A DNA stretch of 64,000 nt from Hominimerdicola alba (GTDB lineage Bacteria; Bacillota; Clostridia; Oscillospirales; Ruminococcaceae), in NCBI RefSeq assembly GCF_900109655.1, contig NZ_FOAT01000002.1, forward strand, positions 88,299 through 152,298. The letters are read 5' to 3'. This document shows, in pieces, positions 1 to 8,336 of the stretch (the first letter of the stretch is position 1; every line of letters begins with the position of its first letter). The position numbers were made by a program, and so were the translations under genes. The notes beneath the pieces are model-generated. The model was not told the DNA's origin. It worked only from the letters and a program-made list of their open reading frames with translations, and made no database searches.

Positions 1-14
1 AGGAGAGAATCACT

Positions 15-374
15 ATGGTTAAAAAGCTTGACAGAGCTAAGGCTAGAATCAAGAGACATCAGAGAATCCGCAACAAGATCAGCGGTACTCCCGAATGCCC
101 TCGCCTCAACGTATTCCGCTCCTCTAAGCATATATATGCACAGATCATTGACGATGTTAACGGCGTAACACTGGCTTCCGCTTCCTCTATGGCTAAGGGC
201 TTTGAGGGCAACGGCGGCAACAAGGAAGGCGCTCGCAAGGTCGGCGAGATGATCGCAGAAGCTGCTAAGGCAAAGGGAATTGAAAATGTCGTATTCGACA
301 GAGGCGGTTTCCTTTATCACGGCCGTGTGCAGGAGCTTGCAGACGGTGCCCGTGAAGGCGGACTTAAATTCTAA
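15..374 (+). CDS. rplR: 50S ribosomal protein L18
   Basis: L18 binds 5S rRNA and helps dock it in the large subunit. The 119-residue product has the family's usual length, a basic N-terminal tail (residues 1-30) and the conserved C-terminal block [19 protein letters not shown]. The start ATG follows an AGGAGAG Shine-Dalgarno at the window edge, so the gene is complete. It stands in the standard spc-operon order before rpsE, with an 18-bp gap, and is presumably read from a promoter upstream of the window. Confidence 0.98.
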   Translation: MVKKLDRAKARIKRHQRIRNKISGTPECPRLNVFRSSKHIYAQIIDDVNGVTLASASSMAKGFEGNGGNKEGARKVGEMIAEAAKAKGIENVVFDRGGFLYHGRVQELADGAREGGLKF

Positions 375-392
375 GGTAGAGGAGGAAATACA

Positions 393-896
393 ATGGCTTT
401 AATAGATGCTTCAAAGATCGAAGAGCTGCAGGAAAAGGTCGTAGCAATTAACAGAGTATCCAAGACTGTTAAGGGCGGCCGTATCATGAAGTTCTCCGCA
501 CTTGTAGTAGTTGGCGACGGCAACGGTATCGTTGGCTTCGGCATCGGTAAGTCGGGCGAAGTTCCCGACGCTATCAGAAAGGCTATTCAGGACGCTAAGA
601 AGAACCTGGTCAAGATCTCCCTGAAGGGTACAACAATCCCCCACGAGATCGTAGGTAAGTTCGGCGCAGGTGAGGTTCTCCTCAAGCCCGCCGCTCCCGG
701 TACAGGTATCATCGCAGGCGGCACTGTGAGAGCAGTGGTTGAAGCAGCCGGCATAAGAGATATCAGAGCAAAGTCGCTTCGCTCTAACAATCCTTACAAT
801 GCAGTAAGAGCAACAATCAACGGTCTGACCAGCGTAAGAAGCGCTGAGGCTATCGCTGAACTGAGAGGCAAGACTGTTAAGGAAATATTTGAATAA
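393..896 (+). CDS. rpsE: 30S ribosomal protein S5
   Basis: S5 sits in the small-subunit body, takes part in decoding fidelity and in the mRNA entry helicase activity. The 167 residues carry the N-terminal double-stranded-RNA-binding fold (about 20-85, with [17 protein letters not shown]) and the C-terminal domain (about 95-160, with [15 protein letters not shown] and [11 protein letters not shown]). AGAGGAGG precedes the ATG. Length and order (L18-S5-L30) are typical. Confidence 0.98.
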   Translation: MALIDASKIEELQEKVVAINRVSKTVKGGRIMKFSALVVVGDGNGIVGFGIGKSGEVPDAIRKAIQDAKKNLVKISLKGTTIPHEIVGKFGAGEVLLKPAAPGTGIIAGGTVRAVVEAAGIRDIRAKSLRSNNPYNAVRATINGLTSVRSAEAIAELRGKTVKEIFE

Positions 897-910
897 GGAG
901 GATAAACAGT

Positions 911-1090
911 ATGGCTAACCTGAAAATTCAGCTGACTAAGAGCCTGAGTGGCAGAAGCGAAAAGCAGATCGCCACTGCAAATTCTCTTGGTCTGAGAAAA
1001 ATCGGGGATACGACCGAGCAGCCCGACAACGCTTGTACACAGGGCAAGATCAAGCTGGTATCCCACCTTATTAAAGTAACCGAAGCGTAA
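911..1090 (+). CDS. rpmD: 50S ribosomal protein L30
   Basis: A 59-codon gene between rpsE and rplO. The translation begins MANLKIQLTKSLSGRSEKQ and includes SLGLRKIGDTTEQPDN, matching the short bacterial L30 form, whose members are about 58-60 residues. AAGGAGG lies 9 bp before the ATG. It is a large-subunit surface protein; its position after S5 and before L15 is the canonical spc order. Confidence 0.97.
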   Translation: MANLKIQLTKSLSGRSEKQIATANSLGLRKIGDTTEQPDNACTQGKIKLVSHLIKVTEA

Positions 1091-1108
1091 GCAGGGAGGT
1101 GCGACAAC

Positions 1109-1549
1109 ATGAAGCTTCACGAATTATCACCTAATCCCGGCGCAGTAAGAGACGTTAAGCGTGTGGGCAGAGGTCACGGTTCAGGAAACGGTAAGACTGC
1201 AGGTAAGGGTCACAAGGGCCAGAAGGCTAGATCCGGCGGCAGCATCAGACCCGGCTTCGAGGGTGGTCAGACCGCTCTTGCAAGAAGAATTCCTAAGCGT
1301 GGATTCAATAATATATTCGCAACTAAGTATGCGATCATCAATGTTTCCGATCTTGAAAAGTTCGTTGACGGAACAGTAGTTGATACTGAGCTCCTCAAGG
1401 CATCGGGCATCATCAAGAAGGAGATGGATGGAATAAAGGTCCTCGGCAACGGAGACCTCACCAAAAACCTTACCGTCAAGGCTGCTAAGTTCTCCGCAGC
1501 AGCTAAGGAGAAAATCGAAAAGGCAGGCGGGAAGGCTGAGGTGATGTAA
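1109..1549 (+). CDS. rplO: 50S ribosomal protein L15
   Basis: L15 binds 23S rRNA late in large-subunit assembly. The 146-residue product has the glycine- and lysine-rich N-terminal extension (residues 18-55, [20 protein letters not shown]) that threads into rRNA, then the globular half with PKRGFNN. GGGAGGTG precedes the ATG. The stop lies 2 bp before the GTG of secY, so the two are probably translationally coupled. Confidence 0.98.
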   Translation: MKLHELSPNPGAVRDVKRVGRGHGSGNGKTAGKGHKGQKARSGGSIRPGFEGGQTALARRIPKRGFNNIFATKYAIINVSDLEKFVDGTVVDTELLKASGIIKKEMDGIKVLGNGDLTKNLTVKAAKFSAAAKEKIEKAGGKAEVM

Positions 1550-1551
1550 TT

Positions 1552-2862
1552 GTGATAGAGACATTTCGTAATGCCTGGAAGGTTCCGGAATTAAGAAGAA
1601 AGCTTCTATTTACATTTTTCATCATCGTAATATACAGAATAGGCGGTTCCGTACCGGTCCCCTATCTCGATTCTGCGGCACTGAACACATGGTTCCAGGG
1701 CAGCAAAGATTCAGGTGACTTCTTCAGTTACCTGAACGTCCTCTCGGGCGGTAACTTTTCAAAGGCAACTCTGATGGCTCTGTCCGTTGGTCCTTACATC
1801 AACGCGCAGATCATCATTCAGCTGCTTACCTACGCTCTTCCTCCTCTGGAGAGACTCTCCAAGGAAGGCATGGAAGGCAGAAAAACTCTGAACAAGATCA
1901 CCAAGTACACAGCACTTGGTATCGCACTGTTCCAGGGCTGGGCTTACTACAGAACTCTGATGAACGTTGACGGTCAGCAGATCGTACTGTACACAGGTCA
2001 GACCTTTGAGAGATACTTCACCGAAATAATCATTATCCTCTGCTTCGTAGCAGGCGCTTCGCTGACTATCTGGCTGGGCGACAGGATAAATGAAAAGGGT
2101 ATAGGCAACGGCGTTTCAATGCTGCTGTTCGCAGGTATCATCGCAAGAGGTCCTGATGCAGTTATCAGCCTCTGCAAGCTGATGGCTACAGGCGAGGCTA
2201 AGAATATGATCCTCGTTCCTATAATCATCGTGGTATTCATCCTCATGATCGCATTCATCATCTTCATGAACAATGCTGAGAGAAGAATACCGATACAGTA
2301 TGCTAAGCGCGTTGTAGGCAGAAAGCAGTACGGCGGTCAGAATACATTCATCCCGATCAAGATCGCGATGAGCGGCGTTCTCCCCATCATCTTTGCGATG
2401 AGCTTTATGTCTATCCCCGCAACACTCAAACTCTTCACAGGAGCGCCTAAGAGCGGTACATTCTACGATAATCTGCTGAAGTGGTTTGAATATGATCATC
2501 CGTTCTATGCTTGTCTGTACTTCGTTCTCATAATCGCGTTCAACTACTTCTATGTAAGTATGTCCTACAACCCGATAGAGATCGCTAATAACCTCAGACA
2601 GAACAACGGCGGCGTACCCGGTATCAGACCCGGTAAGCCTACCAGCGACTACTTCCAGAAGATACTCAGCAAGATCACTCTGGTTGGCGCTGTGTTCCTG
2701 GGTATAATCGCTATCTTCCCTATCATATTCACTGTTATAACCAAGATGAATATTGCAATGGGCGGTACTTCTATACTCATCGTTGTAAGCGTTGCGCTTG
2801 AAACGGCAAGAACAATGGAATCTCAGATGATGATGCGTCATCACTCCGGATTCCTGAAATAA
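1552..2862 (+). CDS. secY: protein translocase subunit SecY
   Basis: The channel subunit of the SecYEG translocon in the plasma membrane, through which the secreted proteins elsewhere in the window would be exported. The 436 residues show about ten hydrophobic segments and family motifs such as NAQIIIQLLTYALPPLERL (plug/TM2 region) and GIRPGKPTSDY in the C-terminal half. The start is GTG, 2 bp after the rplO stop, with GAGGTGATG in the rplO 3' end serving as ribosome-binding site. Length is normal. Confidence 0.98.
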   Translation: MIETFRNAWKVPELRRKLLFTFFIIVIYRIGGSVPVPYLDSAALNTWFQGSKDSGDFFSYLNVLSGGNFSKATLMALSVGPYINAQIIIQLLTYALPPLERLSKEGMEGRKTLNKITKYTALGIALFQGWAYYRTLMNVDGQQIVLYTGQTFERYFTEIIIILCFVAGASLTIWLGDRINEKGIGNGVSMLLFAGIIARGPDAVISLCKLMATGEAKNMILVPIIIVVFILMIAFIIFMNNAERRIPIQYAKRVVGRKQYGGQNTFIPIKIAMSGVLPIIFAMSFMSIPATLKLFTGAPKSGTFYDNLLKWFEYDHPFYACLYFVLIIAFNYFYVSMSYNPIEIANNLRQNNGGVPGIRPGKPTSDYFQKILSKITLVGAVFLGIIAIFPIIFTVITKMNIAMGGTSILIVVSVALETARTMESQMMMRHHSGFLK

Positions 2863-2892
2863 TCAATTCCGATCGAGAAAGGGGTAAGACTA

Positions 2893-3528
2893 ATGAACAA
2901 TATCATTCTTTTGGGCGCTCCCGGTGCCGGCAAAGGCACTCAGGCAGAGAACATCTGCAAGGAGCTGAACATTCCTACCATTTCCACAGGCAATATGCTC
3001 AGAGCTGCTGTTAAGGCAGGTACAGAGTATGGTCTGAAGGCGAAGGCAGCTATGGACGCAGGCGCACTTGTTTCCGATGATATCGTGATCGGTATCCTCA
3101 AGGACAGAATTGCTGAGCCTGACGCACAGAATGGCTTCATTCTCGACGGCTTCCCCAGATCTGTTCCTCAGGCTGAGGCTCTGGACGCTATGGGCGTTCA
3201 GATCGACAAGGTCATTGAGATAGATGTTGCTGATGAAACAATTCAGCAGAGACTTTCGGGCAGAAGAGTTTGCCTCGACTGCGGTGCTACCTACCACGTG
3301 GAATTCAAACCCTCAAAGGTAGAAGGCATCTGCGATGTATGCGGCAAGCCTATCGTAATCCGTAAGGACGATGAGCCCGAGACTGTTAAGAGCAGACTGG
3401 ACACATATCATAAAACAACCGAGCCTCTCAAGGGTTACTACGAGAAGCAGGGCAAGCTGACCTCAGTAAAAGGCCGCGAAACTGTTGAGGAGACATCCGC
3501 TGCAGTTATGGCAGTCCTCAAAGGTTGA
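2893..3528 (+). CDS. adk: adenylate kinase, zinc-lid form
   Basis: Interconverts ATP plus AMP and two ADP in the cytoplasm. The P-loop is [10 protein letters not shown] at residues 8-17 and the NMP-binding region [10 protein letters not shown] follows. The LID domain holds four cysteines in two pairs (Cys127/Cys130 and Cys147/Cys150), the zinc-binding form common in Gram-positive bacteria. 211 residues is typical. AAAGGGG precedes the ATG. The secY-adk-map order is conserved in Firmicutes. Confidence 0.98.
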   Translation: MNNIILLGAPGAGKGTQAENICKELNIPTISTGNMLRAAVKAGTEYGLKAKAAMDAGALVSDDIVIGILKDRIAEPDAQNGFILDGFPRSVPQAEALDAMGVQIDKVIEIDVADETIQQRLSGRRVCLDCGATYHVEFKPSKVEGICDVCGKPIVIRKDDEPETVKSRLDTYHKTTEPLKGYYEKQGKLTSVKGRETVEETSAAVMAVLKG

Positions 3529-3551
3529 TATTTATAGAAAGCGCGATATAA

Positions 3552-4298
3552 ATGATATGTATTAAATCCAATAAGGAAATTGAAAAGATGCGCAAGGCTG
3601 GTCTTATAACAGCAGGCGCACTTAAGGCAGCAGGTGAAGCACTCAGACCGGGCATGACTACTCATGAACTGGACAAAGTGGTAGAGAAGTACATTCTCTC
3701 CCACGGTGCTAAGCCGGGATTCAAGGGTTACGGCGGGTTCCCCGCTGCAGCCTGCATATCCGTGAATGACGAAGTTATCCACGGCATCCCCGGCAGCAGG
3801 AAGATCCTCGAAGGCGATATAGTTTCCGTTGATACGGGAGCTTTCGTGGACGGATATCACGGAGATTCCTGCAAGACATTTGCCTGCGGCAAGATCTCAG
3901 ACGACGTTCAGGCACTTCTGGATTCGACCGAGCAAAGTCTTTATGAGGCTATCAAAATGGTGAAGCCCGGCGTAAGGATAGGCGACATCGGTGCCGCTAT
4001 ACAGAAGTACAACGAAGACAGAGGTTTTTCAGTCGTCAGAGAATACTGCGGACACGGTCTGGGAAGAGATCTTCATGAAGATCCCGAGGTTCCCAATTAC
4101 GGCAAGGCAGGCCACGGCGTAAGGCTTCAGGCAGGCATGGTGATCTGTATCGAACCTATGATAAATATGGGCGGCGCAGGCATCAAGGTATTGCCCGACG
4201 GCTGGACAGTCAAGACCCTTGACGGTAAATGGTCCGCACATTTTGAACACACTATCGCTGTTACTCAGGACGGCTGTGTAATACTCAGCAGACTGTGA
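3552..4298 (+). CDS. map: methionine aminopeptidase, type I
   Basis: Removes the initiator methionine from nascent proteins. All five metal ligands of the pita-bread fold are visible: Asp94, Asp105, His168 (in CGHGLGRDLHED), Glu201 (in ICIEPM) and Glu232 (in HFEHTIAV). 248 residues, the short bacterial type without an N-terminal zinc extension. The Shine-Dalgarno is weak (AGAAAG). The TGA stop overlaps the ATG of the next gene by one base. Confidence 0.97.
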   Translation: MICIKSNKEIEKMRKAGLITAGALKAAGEALRPGMTTHELDKVVEKYILSHGAKPGFKGYGGFPAAACISVNDEVIHGIPGSRKILEGDIVSVDTGAFVDGYHGDSCKTFACGKISDDVQALLDSTEQSLYEAIKMVKPGVRIGDIGAAIQKYNEDRGFSVVREYCGHGLGRDLHEDPEVPNYGKAGHGVRLQAGMVICIEPMINMGGAGIKVLPDGWTVKTLDGKWSAHFEHTIAVTQDGCVILSRL

Positions 4299-4570
4299 TG
4301 ACAGATTGTGTTATACAGGTCGGTTCACTGGTTTGGGCGCTGGCAGGCCGTGAGAAAGGCTCCTGCTTTGTTGCAGTGGGAGTAGACGGCGGCTTTGTGT
4401 ATATCGCGGACGGCAGACACCGAAAAGTCGGCAGTCCGAAGAAGAAAAACATAAAGCACATTTCACCTGCGGACGCACCGTTATATACGGGTGATCTGAC
4501 TGACAAGAAGTTAAGACGGCTGATCTTTCGGTACCTGACCCATACCGATCGGCAGCAGACAAGACCTTAG
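4298..4570 (+). CDS. KOW-domain RNA-binding protein (L14e/YmxK-like)
   Basis: A 90-residue protein whose N-terminal half (VQVGSLV-type start, [20 protein letters not shown]) resembles a KOW motif, followed by a basic block [15 protein letters not shown]. Small KOW proteins of this kind sit between map and infA in many Firmicutes and are thought to bind rRNA, though no function is firmly established. An in-frame GTG lies one codon earlier, but the ATG in the TGATG overlap with map is the better start. Confidence 0.85.
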   Translation: MTDCVIQVGSLVWALAGREKGSCFVAVGVDGGFVYIADGRHRKVGSPKKKNIKHISPADAPLYTGDLTDKKLRRLIFRYLTHTDRQQTRP

Positions 4571-4587
4571 AGTGGGGAGGTTTTTTA

Positions 4588-4806
4588 ATGTCGAAAGAAG
4601 ATGTACTTGAAGTTGAGGGAACGGTCGTTGAGGCACTGCCTAATGCGACTTTCCAAGTTGAACTCACAAACGGTCATAAAATTCTTGCTCATATTTCGGG
4701 TAAGCTGCGTATGAATTACATTCGTATCGTGCCCGGTGATAAGGTCACAGTCGAGATGTCGCCTTATGACTTGACAAAGGGAAGAATAACCTGGAGAGCT
4801 AAGTAA
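4588..4806 (+). CDS. infA: translation initiation factor IF-1
   Basis: Binds the A site of the 30S subunit during initiation. 72 residues with the S1-like OB fold and all family landmarks: [13 protein letters not shown] at the start, [14 protein letters not shown], and RGRITWRAK-like C terminus (KGRITWRAK). Strong GGGGAGG ribosome-binding site. First gene of the alpha-operon part after the KOW gene, as in other Firmicutes. Confidence 0.98.
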   Translation: MSKEDVLEVEGTVVEALPNATFQVELTNGHKILAHISGKLRMNYIRIVPGDKVTVEMSPYDLTKGRITWRAK

Positions 4807-4883
4807 GCAAAGCGGTTGCTGCAACGGCTTTCCCTTATACGTATGAGGGCCGAAAGGCTCGGATAATCGAAGGAGGTATTTCA

Positions 4884-4997
4884 ATGAAAGTAAGACCTTC
4901 AGTTAAGCCTATCTGCGAAAAGTGCAAGATCATCAAGAGGAAAGGCAAGATCATGGTTATCTGCCAGAATCCTAAGCACAAGCAGCGTCAGGGCTAA
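4884..4997 (+). CDS. rpmJ: 50S ribosomal protein L36, zinc-ribbon form
   Basis: A 37-codon gene starting [15 protein letters not shown] and ending NPKHKQRQG. The three cysteines and one histidine (CEKC and CQNPKH) form the zinc ribbon of the C+ paralogue, rather than the zinc-free form induced in zinc starvation. AAGGAGG precedes the ATG. It sits between infA and rpsM, the standard place. Confidence 0.97.
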   Translation: MKVRPSVKPICEKCKIIKRKGKIMVICQNPKHKQRQG

Positions 4998-5026
4998 CAA
5001 ACCAATAATGGAGGTGCAGCTAAATA

Positions 5027-5395
5027 ATGGCTCGTATTGCTGGTATAGACCTGCCCAGAGATAAGAGAATTGAAGTCGCTCTTACCTACGTTTACGGCAT
5101 TGGTCAGAAGACTGCTACTAAGATCATCAAGGAAACAGGCGTTGATCCCGACGTAAGAGTTAAGGATATGTCTGAGGATGACGTAGCTAAGCTTCGTGAG
5201 TATATAGATCACAACCTGACTGTTGAGGGCGACCTGAGAAGAACAGTTGCTCTGAACATCAAGAGACTGACAGAGATCGGTTGCTACAGAGGCCTTCGTC
5301 ACAGAAAGGGTCTGCCCGTTAGAGGACAGAGAACCAAGACGAACGCTAGAACTCGTAAGGGTCCTGTTAAGACCATCGCTAACAAGAAGAAGTAA
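5027..5395 (+). CDS. rpsM: 30S ribosomal protein S13
   Basis: Small-subunit head protein contacting the P-site tRNA and the B1 intersubunit bridges. 122 residues: N-terminal [19 protein letters not shown], the helix-hairpin region [11 protein letters not shown], and a basic C-terminal tail ending [18 protein letters not shown] precedes the ATG. Confidence 0.98.
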   Translation: MARIAGIDLPRDKRIEVALTYVYGIGQKTATKIIKETGVDPDVRVKDMSEDDVAKLREYIDHNLTVEGDLRRTVALNIKRLTEIGCYRGLRHRKGLPVRGQRTKTNARTRKGPVKTIANKKK

Positions 5396-5410
5396 GGGAG
5401 GGTATGAAGC

Positions 5411-5809
5411 ATGGCTCAGGCTAAGAAGAAGACGACTGTACGTCGCCGTCGTGAAAGAAAGAACATTGAACAGGGACAGGTTCATATCCAGTCCACATTC
5501 AACAACACCATCGTTACCATCACTGATATGCAGGGTAACGCAATTTCTTGGGCTTCCGCAGGCGGACTCGGTTTCAGAGGCTCCAAGAAGTCTACTCCCT
5601 TCGCTGCTCAGACAGCCGCAGAGACTGCTGCAAGAGCTGCTAAGGAGCACGGTCTGAAGGTCGTTGAGGTATTCGTTAAGGGACCCGGCGCAGGCAGAGA
5701 AGCTGCTATCAGAGCGCTGCAGTCCGAGGAACTGGAAGTAAGACTTATCAAGGACGTTACTCCTATCCCTCACAACGGTTGCCGTCCCCCCAAGAGAAGA
5801 AGAGTGTAA
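5411..5809 (+). CDS. rpsK: 30S ribosomal protein S11
   Basis: Platform protein near the E site. 132 residues with [19 protein letters not shown] and [15 protein letters not shown], and the invariant C-terminal block [20 protein letters not shown] lies 8 bp before the ATG. Usual S13-S11-S4-alpha order. Confidence 0.98.
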   Translation: MAQAKKKTTVRRRRERKNIEQGQVHIQSTFNNTIVTITDMQGNAISWASAGGLGFRGSKKSTPFAAQTAAETAARAAKEHGLKVVEVFVKGPGAGREAAIRALQSEELEVRLIKDVTPIPHNGCRPPKRRRV

Positions 5810-5811
5810 TC

Positions 5812-5911
5812 ATAAGTTATTTGAGTTTGCAGTTTAACTCAAAGTCGGGTAAAGCAGCATAGGCATAAGACTTAAAGCCCGATATCAAATTAGAAAACGG
5901 AGGTCATTAAA
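5812..5911 (+). other. rpsK-rpsD intergenic leader with hairpin
   Basis: About 100 bases without a gene between rpsK and rpsD, longer than the other gaps in this operon. It can form a stem from TTTGAGTT (about 5820) and AACTCAAA, then a second weaker pairing of CGGGT and GCCCG. S4 of other bacteria controls the alpha operon by binding a structured leader; this could be such a site, but that is inference. Confidence 0.35.
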
Positions 5912-6508
5912 ATGGCAGTAAACAGAGAACCAATACTCAAGAGATGTAAGTATCTTGGCATCAGCCCCATGGTTATGGGCGTTGCTAAGGAAACTAAGCG
6001 TGACCCCAACGCTAACAAGCGTAAGAAGGTATCCGAGTACGGTCTTCAGCTGAAGGAAAAGCAGAAGCTGAGATTCATCTACGGCGTACTGGAGAAGCAG
6101 TTCCATCACTATTTTGAGATCGCTCAGAAGATGGAAGGTCAGGCAGGTACTAATCTGCTGACAATACTCGAGTCCAGACTCGACAGTGTTGTTTTCAGAA
6201 TGGGTCTGTCTATGACCAGACGTGAGGCTAGACAGCTGGTAGTTCACGGTCACTTCCTCGTAAATGGTAAGAGAGTTGATATCCCCTCTTACAGGATCAA
6301 GGCCGGCGACGTTATCTCCCTGAAGGAGAACAGCAAGAAGAGCCCCAAGTTCAAGCAGATCATCGAGACTACTGCTGGCAGAGTAGTTCCTACTTGGCTC
6401 GATATGGACAAGGAGAACCAGACTGCTAAGGTAGTTCGTATGCCTGTTAAGGAAGACCTCGATTACGAGATCGAGGAACACCTGATCGTAGAGCTGTATT
6501 CCAAGTAA
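5912..6508 (+). CDS. rpsD: 30S ribosomal protein S4, zinc-free form
   Basis: Primary 16S rRNA-binding protein that nucleates small-subunit assembly. 198 residues; the N-terminal domain keeps only one cysteine, so it is the zinc-free (C-) form. The S4 RNA-binding domain runs from about residue 88 to 150 (ESRLDSVVFRMGLSMTRREA, VNGKRVDIPSYRIKAGD). ACGGAGGT precedes the ATG. In many bacteria S4 also represses this operon. Confidence 0.98.
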   Translation: MAVNREPILKRCKYLGISPMVMGVAKETKRDPNANKRKKVSEYGLQLKEKQKLRFIYGVLEKQFHHYFEIAQKMEGQAGTNLLTILESRLDSVVFRMGLSMTRREARQLVVHGHFLVNGKRVDIPSYRIKAGDVISLKENSKKSPKFKQIIETTAGRVVPTWLDMDKENQTAKVVRMPVKEDLDYEIEEHLIVELYSK

Positions 6509-6625
6509 TAAGTGTAAGGTTCTCGGTGTGCTGTACCTGTTTATGGTACAGCCCCGCAGAAACTGCATGAAATCTGGAACTTTCGGACACATTACAATTC
6601 ATGTTTGAATACAGGAGGGTTACTA

Positions 6626-7585
6626 ATGCTTGAAAAGATAGAAAAGCCAAAGATCGAAACGCCTGAGCTCAAAAGCAACGGAACATACGGCAAGTTTATT
6701 CTCGAGCCTCTGGAGCGCGGCTATGGTATAACTCTCGGAAACAGTCTGAGACGTGTACTGCTCTCCTCTTTACCCGGTGTAGCTGTTACTTCTGTAAAGA
6801 TCGACGGTGTACACCACGAACTCTCAACAATACCCGGTGTTAAGGAAGATGTCACTGAGATAATCCTTAACCTCAAGGGTCTGACTGCAAAGCTTTACGG
6901 TGAGGGTCCCAAGACTATCTACATTGAAGCTGAAGGCGAATGCGTTGTTACCGCAGGCGACATCAAGGCTGATTCCGAAGTAGATATCCTGGTTCCCGAT
7001 ATGCACATCGCAACACTGGGCGCAGGCGCTAAACTGTATATGGAGATCACTATCGACCGCGGCAGAGGCTACGTTTCTGCTGAGAAGAATAAGTCCCTTA
7101 TGCAGAATGCACCCATCGGCATCATTGCTGTAGACAGTATCTATTCGCCGGTATTAAAGGTAAACTACACTGTTGATAATACCCGTGTAGGACACATTAC
7201 CGACTTTGACAAGCTCACGCTGGAGGTATGGACTGACGGTACTATATCTGCCAAGGAAGCTGTATCAATGGCAGCCAAACTCCTCAACGAGCATCTTAAT
7301 CCTTTCGTTGATCTCTCCGAAGAGACCAACGTTGTGGAACTTATTGTTGAAAAGGATGATCAGGGCAAAGAAAAGATCCTTGAGATGACCATTGAGGAAC
7401 TTGACTTATCCGTGCGTTCATTCAACTGTCTGAAGCGCGCAGGCATCAACACAGTCAACGATTTGATCGAAAAGTCAGCAGAAGAAATGATGAAGGTTCG
7501 TAACCTCGGTAAGAAGTCATTCGACGAGGTTCGTGAGAAGCTTCATTCACTGGGCTATGAGCTCAATTCTGAGGAAGATAATTAA
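6626..7585 (+). CDS. rpoA: DNA-directed RNA polymerase subunit alpha
   Basis: 319 residues: N-terminal dimerisation domain (about 1-230, with [19 protein letters not shown]) and C-terminal domain (about 250-315, with [17 protein letters not shown] and [15 protein letters not shown]) that contacts UP elements and activators. An in-frame TTG exists at 6605, but AGGAGGG at 6613-6619 places the true start at the ATG at 6626, giving [12 protein letters not shown] short hairpin (GCTGTACC/GGTACAGC, about 6529-6551) lies in the gap after rpsD. Confidence 0.98.
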   Translation: MLEKIEKPKIETPELKSNGTYGKFILEPLERGYGITLGNSLRRVLLSSLPGVAVTSVKIDGVHHELSTIPGVKEDVTEIILNLKGLTAKLYGEGPKTIYIEAEGECVVTAGDIKADSEVDILVPDMHIATLGAGAKLYMEITIDRGRGYVSAEKNKSLMQNAPIGIIAVDSIYSPVLKVNYTVDNTRVGHITDFDKLTLEVWTDGTISAKEAVSMAAKLLNEHLNPFVDLSEETNVVELIVEKDDQGKEKILEMTIEELDLSVRSFNCLKRAGINTVNDLIEKSAEEMMKVRNLGKKSFDEVREKLHSLGYELNSEEDN

Positions 7586-7603
7586 TGTAAGGAGTGAAAA
7601 TCT

Positions 7604-7945
7604 ATGCCAGGCACAAGAAAGCTGGGAAGGACCAGTGACCAGAGAAAAGCTATGCTGAGAGCTATGGTTACTTTCCTTCTGGAAAACGGTAAGATTGAAA
7701 CAACTGTAACCAGAGCTAAGGAAGTTTCTGCTATGGCCGAGAAGATGATAACTCTCGGTAAGGCAGGCGATCTCCATTCCAAGAGACAGGTATTCGCTTA
7801 TGTAACTAAGGAAGCTGTCGCTAAGAAGCTCTTTGATGAGATAGCACCTAACTACGCAGACCGTAAGGGCGGTTACACTAAGATCATCAAGATCGGACCC
7901 CGCCGCGGTGACGCTGCTGAAATGGCTATCATACAGCTGGTTTAA
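7604..7945 (+). CDS. rplQ: 50S ribosomal protein L17
   Basis: 113 residues starting [19 protein letters not shown], with the family block [15 protein letters not shown] and the C-terminal [16 protein letters not shown]. Last gene of the alpha operon; AAGGAGTG precedes the ATG and a strong terminator follows 15 bp after the stop. Confidence 0.98.
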   Translation: MPGTRKLGRTSDQRKAMLRAMVTFLLENGKIETTVTRAKEVSAMAEKMITLGKAGDLHSKRQVFAYVTKEAVAKKLFDEIAPNYADRKGGYTKIIKIGPRRGDAAEMAIIQLV

Positions 7946-7960
7946 TATACTAACCATAAA

Positions 7961-7990
7961 GACCGTACCTCAAAGGTGCGGTCTTTTTTT
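7961..7990 (+). terminator. Rho-independent terminator of the ribosomal operon
   Basis: A 10-bp stem (GACCGTACCT with AGGTGCGGTC, one G-T pair) closes directly on a T8 run. It ends the spc/alpha transcript after rplQ. Confidence 0.92.
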
Positions 7991-8004
7991 GCATCGCCGC
8001 AAAT

Positions 8005-8281
8005 AATGATCTATCACAAGGACTGCGGGGACAACTGAGGGAAACCTTTCTGAAGAAAGGTTATCCCTCAGACTCCTTTCCAAAGACTTTTAACTCTTTT
8101 TGGCAGGGGGCAGATATCTTTATAAAGTTCACCTTGTACGGTAACTAACTGCATTTTTGAGAAATAGCTGCCCCCTGCCAAAAAGAAATAGAAGTTTTAG
8201 GAAAGGGGGGGTGGGGGAATAACCCTTTTTTCCAAAAGGGTTTTCCCCCAATCGGCTCCGCAGTCCTTGTGATAGATCATT
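8005..8281. repeat. 277-bp nested palindromic element (MITE-like)
   Basis: Perfect 24-bp terminal inverted repeats at 8005-8028 and 8258-8281 enclose three further hairpins: GAGGGA...TCCCTC at 8037-8069, a perfect 17-bp pair at 8097-8113 and 8168-8184 (core GGCAGGGGGCAG), and GGGGGAATAACCC with its partner at 8214-8250. There is no open frame of note. The structure suits a non-autonomous mobile element or a folded RNA. It lies between the rplQ terminator and the gpmI terminator, so it interrupts nothing. No clear target duplication is visible. Confidence 0.7.
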
Positions 8282-8290
8282 GTATGAGGC

Positions 8291-8333
8291 AATAAAAAAT
8301 CGGTGAGTACCATGTACTCACCGATTTTTTATT
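8291..8333. terminator. Bidirectional terminator after gpmI
   Basis: A perfect 19-bp inverted repeat (core ATCGGTGAGTA / TACTCACCGAT) flanked by A6 on one side and T6 on the other, so it can end transcription from both directions. It lies 3 bp beyond the gpmI stop. Confidence 0.9.
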
Positions 8334-8336
8334 GCA

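Noticed and set aside
3287-3302. CACGTG-centred sequence in adk as a third parS site
   Set aside because: Only about 11 of 16 positions match and the outer arms do not pair; it is ordinary coding sequence.
6605-6625. TTG start of rpoA seven codons upstream
   Set aside because: The AGGAGGG ribosome-binding site lies inside this extension.
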